NCBI GenBank assembly: GCA_020091685.1
Contig: CM034592.1
Coordinates: 36,734,705-36,798,704 of the forward strand
Direction of reading: 5' to 3'
From: Lutjanus erythropterus
Lineage: Eukaryota; Chordata; Actinopteri; Lutjaniformes; Lutjanidae
Length of the DNA stretch: 64,000 bases
The notes beneath the pieces were generated by a model. That model made no database searches and was not told where the DNA came from. It saw only the letters and a list, made by a program, of their open reading frames with translations. The position numbers and the translations under genes are program-made. Positions 47,501-59,500 of this stretch are shown here, one piece after another. The stretch's first letter is position 1; every line of letters starts with the position of its first letter.

Positions 47501-50500
47501 TATTTTTTATTATTATTAAATTCATATAATGTGTCATTTACCCTAAAATAAATATCAAAAACTTGTCTCATAAATAGACACATGAAGTACATAGAATAAT
47601 GATAATAGTGTCATACCTAAAAATTTGTCTAATTTTAACCCTATTGAATAATAATTCCATGTCATGCGCCTGATCAGCAAAATACTGGACCTCAAAAGGA
47701 GCTGTGATGCATATTAATTTAATAAAGCTGTATTCTGACTTTGACTTAAACTGGTTATGACATGGAGTTATTTAGCCTTTGGAGTTATCTGCAGCCAAGA
47801 TGATCACTTTCTGTGTATTTTTGCATCAGTGTCGGGCAAAAGAAATTAATTGAAATGAATTACAGACAGTCTATAATGTTAGTTTTAAACATTTCCTACT
47901 CTTACATGGCTGATAAAGTAAACAGAACTTGGCTGAATGTGGTTGTTTAAACATGAAGATAACAAATCCCATGATCCCAAGTTACCTCACAATATAATCA
48001 AAGTATATCTAATGTTAGAGAGACGCTGAATGGGTCGCCTTGTAGTCATGAACATACAGAAAAATAATCACACAACTCTGCAGTTCCCCTCTTCTCTGTG
48101 GAGCGCCTTGTTTTATGGCCTGGAACTTTACTGTTTTGGCTCAAGCTCCCTGCTCGCAGAATTTTTTCCCAGATACCTCGGGCAGATAAATCCACGGCGC
48201 ACTACCTGCCTGACACCGAACGGCAGACACACACAGCTGGGCTGTATTCAGACCAGATCAGGTGTTGTGGCAAAAAAACTCCAGCCTTCAGATCATTTGA
48301 CTGCGGGTGGTGTGTTAAGGCTGTGGCAGTGGAGACGGGATGCCAGAAATAAATTTAGGAAGTGGAAACAAAAAGTTGAGACAGAGTTAAATTTCGGAGA
48401 AAGGCGTCCCAATGTCACGCTGCGGTGGCCAATTATGTAAGTGATTGAGCCATAGATTAAGACTGAGTGAAGCGAGGGAGAGTTTCTAATGAGATAATAA
48501 CTAATAGCTATATTAATCATTATTGCTCATATGTCAAGATATGAGCGATAATGCTTAATATCTGTTGTGTTACTGTGCTTAATTTGGTCTTTAATATAAG
48601 TTATTGAGATCTTCCCCTTCTTTAATCAAAATGAAGGCTTAGCTGGTTGGTTCATTATTAAGTTTCAAGTTGCCAGATCTGTCAAACATCCCCCACTCTG
48701 GCCTGAACAACTGTAGCTGATGTCCACAGACGAGAGTAAAGTAACGCTAACGTAAAGTACACGCCGGTTGAAACGGTAGCTCTTTGTCAAGGTTAGCTTG
48801 GCAGCAGACGTTCTTGGTTTATAACTGTAGCATCCAGTGTTCGACTAAATATTGATAACACACTTGGACGGTGGCGGCAGTGAGCAAGTGGTGTAATTGA
48901 TGTGTGCTTGAACACTGATAACACCTACCTACCAAGTTCACTCTGGACTCCAGTGCAACTTACAGCAAGCAGAGATCAATAAGTGTCCATCAGGATCAGT
49001 ATTAGCTGTTGCAGGGCTTTTGTTTGTTTATGCAGTGATTTTATGTCTTGGAGCGTCAGAGGACTTAAACCACTCACAGCGTCCTTAGTTTGTGTCCACT
49101 GTCGCTCTCGTCTGCAGGTTAAAGTAACTAAAAATATGCAGAAGTCTAAATTATTTTTGTCCCGTATGATGTTTAATTTCTGCTCTTTTTGTCCACTTAT
49201 GATGAAAGAGAGAGCAAGGTTTTCTTGTGAAGGTCAAATCTTTTGTTGCCATAATATAAGGAACTGGAACTGGTGTGAATCACAGGACCGAAGTCAAAAC
49301 ATTAATCATCCAGACACCATGACTGATGGTGAGATAAAAAATGGAAATATTAGGTAGCTCCGCTGCAGTTTGTGTTGCTCTAAATTTAATCTTGGGTACG
49401 TGTGGAAACTTGCATCCTCTCTGGTTTTTCCAGGTCGTTTTTGAAAAGTTAAAGCTACATTTGGAAGAAGAAGCAGTGGTGGCTGATTTAGCTGAACAAC
49501 AATAAGTAGATTGTAGCTTGAGGTTGTTTTTTTACCTGTCTGAGACGAGGAAATAGACAGCGACATGCTCCCCTCTGGTTTATTAACTTTTTGGTATGAG
49601 GAAAATCTCCACTGATCTACAGGGATCTACTGAGATCAATCAACATGTTGGCTCTGTAATAACAAGAACAGAGGCACAGACAATGACATGGATCTAACCT
49701 GGACATGCTCCAAGGAGCAGGTTTACTCTGGATAATTCTGCTGAGTAAAATCCCAAACATATGACCCCAGAGGTTGTCCACATTAACGTGCTTCTGGGAA
49801 CAGGTTGTCTGAGTTCTGGCTGTCATGTCCAGGAAGTATAGAAGTAAAAATATATTCCTACATCCCTTCCCTGTTCACGTTGAACTCTTCCCTGAAATGT
49901 CATAAAGCATCTTTTATGGGGCTGTTTGATTACGCTGTGTTGCAGTGTGACCAGCTACCAAGCATCTCAAAGATATTTCAGGATATTTTTAACAGTGCGT
50001 TCTTTATACTTGCCATGAATGCGCGGTGGGGGTAAAATTAGGTGCTAGCCAACATGAACATTTTGTTAAGTCAGATATATCCAGAGTGACTGAGGCACAA
50101 CCGCATTAAAAAAAAAAAATCTCTGATACAGCAGGATAATGAAAGCTTTGTCGCAAAAACTGGCATTGATACAATCTTCATTTTGTCAGCTGATACGTGT
50201 GGGAGTTTCAACCAAAACTTATTGTCCAAACAGGAAGATGATACACCTGTTAATTGTATTCTCTGCCCTCATTCCAGCTCTTGGACAAATGAATCCATTT
50301 TTTTTCCACTGAGTGAAATGGTGAATAACTGGTCATACTGGTCTCTTCCCTGACAGTATTTCTTCTGCTCTCTTTTGTCTTGCAGCAAATTACGTTCCCG
50401 CTGATGATGAGCGTTGGAGCAGCTGTGATTGGCTCCCTACAGTTCGGCTACAACACCGGTGTGATCAATGCCCCCCAGACGGTGAGTTATGTGTCTGCAA

Positions 50501-53500
50501 ACATGTCGTTCAAACAAGGGGGTGTGCCATATCATAGCATTCATGGTAATAACAGTATAATTTTTAACATGATACAAAAAATGCATACTGTGATGATGGT
50601 TAAATTCATGCCGTCAGCTCGGGAGCAACTTCAGTAGCAGGTCTAAAACTTTTTGGCTCAACATCATTTTCATGGTTGTCAAAAGTGTTGATACTTAAAT
50701 ACTTTGTAACACCAAATTGTTTAAAACAATACAATGAGAACATTTGATAGTATCGGAAATACTGAAGCTATAAAAAAGAAAAAAGTCAATGTCCTTGTTC
50801 CCAGCCTTAGTTGAGTTTTTTTTTTTCCTGCCTGAAATTCTGCTTGCAGCTGCAAAAACAGATTTTTCCGTGACTTTTTCTGTGCTATCACTGTGTGCAG
50901 GGTCTTAATAGACAAGTTTAAAATATCATTCTGTCTGATAAAAATAAATGCAAAATATGCAGAAGCTTTACTACAGGAATGCTTCCACTGACATGATGGG
51001 TATCGAATGAAGAAGAAGAAAAAAAGATATCAAATGAAGTAGTAAGTAAGTTGTAGTAGTAGATAATTCTCTACAGTGCTGGTTGTTGGCTCACAGAACG
51101 AGACAGAAAGTGGAAGAGGGCGACGGGAGTTGGGTGAAGGGGTCAGATAATAATAGCTGCATTCAGGCCTATCAGGTCCAAGGACATCTGTATTAACAGA
51201 CTCCAAGTGATTCCTGTTTAAAGGATTGTGTCCATGACCAAAAATGGACCTCTGCTGCCCAGCGGCAGGGCTGGGAGAAAGCTAGACAATGATATTAAAA
51301 GAATGAGGCAGACAGTCATCTATCCCCACAACAATCCAGACTAATAAAGGCTGTTTCATCATGGCCCCCTCTGGACTAAATCCACACTAGGCTTCATTAA
51401 CAGACAGGTACACCAAAGAAACTAATTTCCTGGGGAATGTCACGTGTAAAAAAGAAAAACTCCTGTCTGTCCGGTTTGCGTTGGTCTGCACACGCCCTGT
51501 GGGCACACAGCTGTCTGTCCACAGGTCGCAGGTGTGTCACCAGACAGGCCCGAGCTCCGCCTGCTCTCTTTATTTACCTTTGACATGTGCGGAGGACTGT
51601 CAAGGTGATCTACAGTCACAGCTGTTTGTGGTGCTCCCTCTGTGCGCGAGGACAGACTCATTTCCATCTGAACTGCTCGTCCACTGTCATCACGCTGTCA
51701 AACCTCAGCTGGACTTTGATGTGGAGGACGCTTTGTAAACGAGAGCTGCTTTCATCAGCTGTCTCCGAAAAGTGAGGGAAGACGGGAGACATTCCTTTAT
51801 TGTGTTTACTAAGAGTGAAAAAAGTTGAAATAGACATGAGGAGGGAGTCTGGGCAGTCAAGCCAAGTCAAATTTTATTTATACTCACAGTTTGCCTCAAG
51901 GAGATTTATAAACTGTATATGCAGTTTCATAAGACATTATGTCCTTAGACCCTCGATTTGCATAAAGAAAAACTTTCCAGAAAACAAACAAAAAAACTTT
52001 TAATAGGGAGAAAATGGAAGAAACCTCACGAAGATCCACAGATGGTGATCTTGATCTCTTTCATTTCTTCTTAAGTCATAAACAGAAGATGAAGTGGGGC
52101 CACATGTGTTAAAAAAAAGGGAATTTTATGCTTTGAGACATTTGTGCAAAAACTTGTGCAATCATCATGGATTGTGCAATGAAACTTGTTATTAGAGAAG
52201 CTTTGTGTTGTTTTGTAAACTGGGTATAGATGTAAAAGAGTGCTGTCTGTCTCAGCCTGCAACCAGCAATTATTTATTTTATGTTTGGCACATAAAGTGT
52301 CAGAAAATGGTGAAAAAATGAAATTAACTATGTAAAGTAGAGAAAAAGCAGCAAATTCTCACATTTGAGAAGCTGGGATCAGGAATTGTTTGGCATTTTC
52401 ATTTAAAAACATTTCTTACTCGATTATCAGAATGTTTTCCCCCGAAACGTAATCAAGATTTACTGGTATTTCGTAATATTTAATCCAGTGTTGTGCCTCT
52501 TTCCCTCCGCGGTGTTTAGAGCAACACAAGATTTGCAGCACCGCCGGCACGTGTTCAAGCTTCAGCTCAGGAGCCGCCGAGGGCCTTGTGAGTGGCTGTT
52601 TGAGGGGCTGCAGATTGAAGGGGGAGGCAGTGAATATGTGGTCTGTTACACACTGGGCTAGTGTGAACCTGCCCTCTTGGCTCTTTATCCCTTTCCCAAT
52701 ACCCTGCTGGCTAGTCCTCACACACACACACAGGTCTGAGGAACCTCACGTGCAAACAGTCCAGGAACGGGTGTGCAGAAAAACAGTTACCCAACACTTA
52801 ATCCTTGATTAGCTAATGACCACTTAAGAGGCTATAATTTTACGAATACAATTTATATATAGCAACAGCAGTGCAGATTATCACCAGCACCCCTTCAGGG
52901 ATGCTGGTGCTGCCGGTGACGTAGGACATGCACTTGTGTTGGAGCGTCTCTGATTAGATACGCTCTTTCAAGGGCCTCGCTGCAGCTCCCGTCCTCCTCC
53001 TGCTGCACGTCTGCCTGCTCCACAAAGCAAACAGTCTCCTTATTTGGACATTTAATCAGGAGGAGTCATCTAGGTTTTGTTTATGTTAGTTTAAGTGTGG
53101 GAACCTCTCTGCTGCTAAAGGTTGGAGCATTTGAACTTGTCTGAGAGCAAGTCAAGTTTGTTTATGACGGTTTTTCTTTCTTTGACTTATCTAAAATACT
53201 GCACATCTTTTCCGGTGTGCTAGATTATTTTTTAGGATCTTTCACTTGTTGCAATCGTTTTATTTTCACCCTGTGTGTGCACAGTGAATGCAGCGCTCAC
53301 CTTGAAGACTTGGCTGCCATCCAGCTCCAGCACCATATGCTGACAGGCTGACAGCATGAATAAACAGCTTGTTTCATTGTATGGTTGCCAGCTGGTGGTT
53401 TGGACTGCATCACGGTCTATTCAGAGTAAGACTGCGGAGAGAATAATTATGTAACGTCTCGAGATCAGCCAGTTAAAGTTAGTGAAAGTGGCATTTTGGC

Positions 53501-56500
53501 ACTGTACTCGTGGCCTGATCATAACACTGAATGACATGTAATTTCACTTCATTCATTCTCTTAATGTAGGAAGTGAAACAGATGTATTTTCATAAAAATG
53601 ATGTGACAGTTATGTATGTGACAATGTGAAATATTCTTAGTGATAATCCTGGCTTTTGCGGAGCTTCGTAGCAACTTTATGCCCGTCGTTTTGCCGTCCG
53701 TGTCGTTTTTGGCTGTAGCAGGCAGCTGTTTTCAACAACAAAGCTCCAGAAACTGACTGTGCACTGCCTGTTCACCATCAAACTGAAGACAGACAAAGTT
53801 AGTGACTAGCTAATGAACAAAGGGAGCATTGATCAGCTAAAGAGACAGATACTTCCCTTTGGAGTCGGTGGAGACCAAAAACAGAGCTAAAACAGAGCAA
53901 TATTAACAATATTTGCTCGATGGCCAGAGACACGACTCCAAATGAATGATAATGTTGCTCTTGTCGTGTAAATAAGCAGCTGTGTTGCAGCTGCACCAGG
54001 TGTTCCCAAACCTTTCCATGACAAAGTCCCACAAATAGCATTAACTGATGTCCAGATCCTTCTTTTGTTTTGTGTCTTTAAAAGCCCATTGACAAAAGTA
54101 TGACAAAAGTAAAAAGTTTCCTCGGAGGGAAAGTCAGGTGTCATAGCAGCAGCAGTGAGAATGAAAACACAGGTAAGAAAGAATTAAGGACTAGAAGTAC
54201 AGGCAATAACTAAACCAGTAAGAAGAATACAATAAAGCAGAACAGATAAGTAAGAATAAGAATATAAATAAAGATAAAATAATAAGTAATGTAATGGATC
54301 ATTACTGATGCATTAACCTCTAAACAGCATTTTAATGTTGCTGCTGTTGCAGGTGGTAGTTTCAAAACTCTTTATGGTGTTGTTTAGTTTAACCCAGAAA
54401 TACTCAACTTGTTTTCCCTGGCGGTCACTTTTGCAGACTAACAGGAGGCCAGTTAATAAACAAACCTGAATAAAGACATTATTTATCAGATCGAATGAAT
54501 AAACATTAAAAGGCTTGTTATGCTTATCTTTCCTTGACTTATTAACTTAACTTATTAACTAAATGAAGCTGGTGCATGGATTGACAGATCAATCAGATAT
54601 TTTACTACATTTAATAACTGCAAGTAAATGCTTTGGTAACATTTGAAAGTGTTTATGCAAAATTAAACACATCTGGAATCTCTTTCCTCATCCAATCACC
54701 GAAGAGTTGTAATGACTCATGAACATGAACTGCTCCTACCAGGGACAGAATGAACAGGATATCAAAAATCTTTTAATGTGAAATACACAATTACGGTATC
54801 AGAATTATCTTAATTTCTGTGTAAACTTTGCACCCCTTCAGCTAATAGTTACCCTCTGATCCTGCTGCACTCTGCACTGCCTGAAAGGTCGTCACAGAAA
54901 GGTCAGCCGTCTATGTTACTGACGGCCTCATTTATCCCATCATGCAGCGCTGACATAACCTGCTTTGCAGTGTGAATCAGTTTGTTTTATTGTGAATTAG
55001 AAAGTGGTTGGAGGCATCCTATTGGAGCCCAGACTTGTCCTCCAAGAACATCACTGGCTATTATTGAGAATCATATTTTATAAGATATTTTAATCTGAAA
55101 AGTAACTAGTTAAGTATGAATATTAAGCAGCAGAAAATTGAGCACTCCTCTGATTATAAATGTGATATTTCACCACTGTTTACAAATGTTCAAACCCAGA
55201 CCCAGTAGGAGTTATTCCAAATAAAGCAGTTTGTGATTGGATGAAGGTCAGTGAGGGTTCGGGACAGTATACGATGACACACTTGTGATATCACTAAGGA
55301 AGGTCATGTGAATGAAAGTTGATAGTGGATATGACCCAAGCCTTGTCAAGATGTCATCTTATATTTATCCCTCCGCCATGGGACAGCCTTTATCACATGA
55401 GAACCTCGCCGAGTATTTCACGTGCCATCAGCTGGTACCTGAAGAGCTCTGGTACTGGGTGAACTGCCAAGTTTTTTAAATTAAATATAGAATATAGGTG
55501 ATGTTACACTGTCGCAGAGGCGCATGACAGAGCTGGAGGTAACATACGGTAACGACAGCGAGTGGCGGTGATGGGCGAAGTCCCAGTCCATGAGAGGTTG
55601 CAGACGGGGTGGTGACCTTTCTGAATCATATGAGAGGTGTCGGCGTGACGCACACACGCCGTCGCTCGCTCGCCTGGGCGTGTTTGTCAACATAGTCGTC
55701 TGTGACCAGGGTGCAGGGATGGAGCAGGGGGAGGGGAACAGAAATTTGACACTTAAACAGGGCTGGTAAACTTCCTGGTCGCCAGGAAATGGTGGTGATG
55801 ATGATGCAGTGCTGCCACCCGCTGGTTGCTTAGTAACAGCTCAACCATCACTGTGCATTGGTTTGAAGAAAAGGAAAACATAAAGCAGAATCAGGATCAG
55901 ACACGTTTGCATTGCAGTTCCTCCCATTCGAGAATAGAAGTATATATTAGCATGTAGTGAATGTAAGCTGTCAGCGGTTCTGTCAGCTCAGAATCAGGAT
56001 TTTTCCAGGTGTTTTGGTGCTTAACAATAAGCACAAAAAGTAGGAAAAGAAAAAGAAAGATATAGCAGGCACAGTACTGCAAGTCTAGAAGCATTAATGA
56101 AAAAAGAGACGGACAAATCTAATATGGCAATGTACGGGGGGGATTCCTGTTTGTAAAGCCTGCTCAGAATCAGAATCAAATTCAGATATGTCCTTTTTCC
56201 TCCCCCTGTTGTAGATCATTGAGAGCTTCATCAATGAGACGTGGTTTTCGCGCTACCAGGAGCCAATCAGCACGAGCTCGCTCACAGCCATCTGGTCCAT
56301 CGCCGTCTCCATCTTCTCTGTCGGTGGCATGTTTGGCTCCTTCTCCGTCGGACTCTTTGTCAACCGCTTGGGAAGGTAAAAAAGAAAATGATAGCCACGT
56401 GTTTTCTACAAGAAGTAGACTGTGCTGGATTCATTTTCCCCGTAAAAGGAGAAAAATTGTTAGACTGATGCATTTTAGTCCAACATGAAAGTTGCACTTA

Positions 56501-59500
56501 AAGCTACATTAGATATATTGTTTTGTTTTTTTTTAAGAGTAAATTTAAGAACCCATTTTTGTGACTGAATTACTTGATTTTCTGTTTCAAAACATATGTT
56601 GTAAATCAAAATTGTAGACTAGGACTTGGATAAATAGACAATAAAGTGACTGCACATATGATTTATTAACTCAGAAAAGTTTCAAAAGTTTTCATTTGTT
56701 GTGACTTATGCAAATGGGACAAGTTAGCCTTCAGGGCTTTCTGCCAGAAAGGCGGGTGTTAATGTTGTTGAAGGGTCTATTTTAATTATTATTATTAATT
56801 ATTATTCATGCGTTATTAATCACACATCACATACAGTTATATCATAGACAATAATCAATTATACATGGTTTTACAGACGACAAATTTAGTTATTTAAAAA
56901 TGTTCCTGTGCTTATCTTTGCTTAAAACAAGACTGTAGGTGCGCAGACACACATTAAATATTTTCACAGTTAAGAAAAGCAATTACAAGAGATTGCTATC
57001 GGGTATAACAACACGTGAACTGAATGTTAGCATGCAATCTGTAAATGTCATCCTTAGAAAGCATGAATTTAATGCATGGAATTTGCCCTCATCTTGTCCT
57101 CTCATGTCTACAGGAGGAACTCCATGCTCATCGCCAACGTGCTGGCCTTCATCGCCGCCGCTCTGATGGGCTTTTCGAAGATGGCGCACTCCTGGGAAAT
57201 GCTGATCGCTGGTCGATTCGTGGTGGGCCTTTACTCCGGCCTCTCCACAGGCTTTGTGCCCATGTATGTGGGTGAGGTTTCCCCAACAGCCCTGCGAGGA
57301 GCCCTGGGCACCCTCCACCAGCTGGGCATCGTCGTCGGCATCCTCATCGCACAGGTGGGTGGATGGTTATTTATACCAGTAGTTTTATTTTATTTAACTG
57401 TAACATATATAGTGAAATATAGTGATTATTCTGCGAATATACAATCTTGTGCATCCTACTTGGTAATTACATGTTTGAAAGTGGCTCATATTGGTGGCGT
57501 GTGCGTGGGTTGATTTCAGGTATTTGGAATGGAGTCCGTCATGGGCAGCGAGAACCTGTGGCCGCTCCTCTTGGGCTTCATCTTTATCCCTGCAATAATC
57601 CAGTGCATCCTGTTGCCTCTCTGCCCCAAAAGCCCCCGATTCCTGCTCATCAACAAGAATGAAGAGAACAAAGCCAAGGCTGGTGAGTTCACACACACAC
57701 ATACTCAAGAGAGCAAAGCATTTAAAGTTGCTGTATGTAAGAACTGGCTGCCTGTTGAATTCATACTCCTGACAAATAGGAGGTTTGCTATCTCTGCAAC
57801 ACAATAAGTCTTTAACATAACGGTGTAACTGTTAGAACCCCCCAACTGGTTGGTGTTGTTGTCCAAAGATAAATGAAGATGAATAAATGCAGCTGAAGTG
57901 GGGAAAAGAAAAAAACGCAGCCCTTCAAGTTAACAATCTCCTTTTTTCTTTGCTCATTTCAGTGTTGAAGAAGCTCAGAGGCACCACAGACGTGAGCGCT
58001 GACATGCAGGAGATGAAGGAGGAGAGCCGACAGATGATGAGGGAGAAGAAGGTGACCATCCCCGAGCTGTTCCGCTCACCCATCTACCGCCAGCCCCTCC
58101 TGGTCGCCGTTGTCCTGCAGCTCTCCCAGCAGCTGTCTGGCATTAACGCTGTGAGTGTCCGGACCCAGACATTTACCCCGTCACTCCGAAGAAAATAACA
58201 AAGAAACCAAAGAGAACCTTTTCTCTGACATGATTGGTTCACATTCACACCTCCATCAGAAATAGAAGAAGATATCCAGAACATACCCAGATGTCATCTT
58301 TGTAAAGAAGGGAAACTCATGTTCAGTCTTTGTGGTTGTCAAATTTTTCAGGTGTTCTACTACTCCACTAAAATCTTTAAGAAAGCCGGAGTTGAGCAGC
58401 CTGTCTACGCCACCATTGGAGCCGGTGTAGTGAACACAGCTTTCACTGTGGTGTCGGTGAGTACAGTTTCAATTTCTTTGAATTCTGAAGTGAAATCACC
58501 ATGCGCTACAGATTATTACAAAGCTTTCAAACGCATTGTTATAGAGATATTTTCACCCCAAAATGATCGTTAATTTAAGCTGTTTTCAGGATCTTTCGTT
58601 GTTGTTTAGGAACATGTCTGCGGTGCAAAACGGTCATTTCAGAAATCACTTTACAGTCAAACTGTGAGGTTCTGTGTTGTCAGAATTTCTGTTTGTTATC
58701 CCAAAACTGTGCCTGAGTATTTTTCACTCCATCGAGTGACAAGATGTTTAGAGCAGCAAATATAAAGGCTTTGTTGAACTACGTACAGGCTGTAAATGTT
58801 GATTCCAGGGTGGTATTTGATGCTGCCTAAAATTCTGGTGTCTTGACAAGTACACAAGTCTATGCACTGCAAATTTTAGCGAGATGCATTCTATACATAA
58901 AGTTTTTGCAGGATGATAAATATCTGTATATTTGTCTTGCATTTTTATCAGATAGTTGGTCAGTATTGGCTGATATGCAAAGTTCAGGTACAGGAATGAG
59001 TATTAGGAAGAAAAAAATGGTATCAGACCATCTCTAGTTTATTACTTTGTAGTACTGCTTTGATGTAATTCTTGATCCTTTTTGTTTTTTTGGTGCAGCT
59101 GTTTGTGGTAGAGCGTGCAGGACGTCGGTCTCTGCACCTGCTGGGGCTGCTGGGTATGGCCGGATCTGCCATCTTGATGACTATCGCCTTGGCTCTGCTG
59201 GTAGGTTTCTCTTAAAAGTCTTGAGTCGGTGTAGACATGTAGCGGTTACGCTCGCAAATAGTGACTCGCTGGAGGTGGTTGTCCAGATATCAGTAACCAA
59301 ACTGCTCCTTGTCCTCCTTGTTCCTGCAGGACCAGCTCAAATGGATGTCATATTTGAGCATTGTGGCCATTTTTGCCTTCGTCGCGTTCTTCGAGATCGG
59401 ACCGGGTCCCATCCCCTGGTTCATCGTGGCAGAGCTGTTCTCACAGGGCCCCAGGCCTTCAGCCATCGCTATTGCTGGTTTCACTAACTGGACTGCCAAC

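Larger units (their letters stand above)
35513..50385 (+). other. slc2a1: slc2a1 intron 1 (14.9 kb)
   Basis: This large first intron begins with GTATTT and ends with CTTGCAG. It contains no recognisable exon of another gene. It holds several repeats listed separately (36.1-37.1, 41.2-41.6, 42.4-43.4, 44.7-45.2, 45.7-46.5 and 47.5 kb). Long first introns of glucose transporter genes often carry enhancers; I cannot point to one here. Confidence 0.85.
50482..56214 (+). other. slc2a1: slc2a1 intron 2 (5.7 kb)
   Basis: The intron is bounded by GTGAGT and TTGTAG. Apart from dispersed repeat pieces at about 52.3, 53.7 and 54.3 kb I see no coding content. Open frames here are short and show no family resemblance. 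Confidence 0.85.

Noticed and set aside
48030-48440. 136-codon open frame in intron 1, with an overlapping frame
   Set aside because: A second frame is open over the same DNA and neither shows a motif; the composition looks like ordinary intronic DNA.
56219-56488. Open frames overlapping exon 3 in other frames
   Set aside because: They are shadows of the GLUT1 exon; the phase that matches GLUT1 residues 38-91 is the real one.
57394-57804. 136-codon minus-strand open frame over exon 5
   Set aside because: It is the antisense shadow of a conserved GLUT1 exon with no independent evidence.
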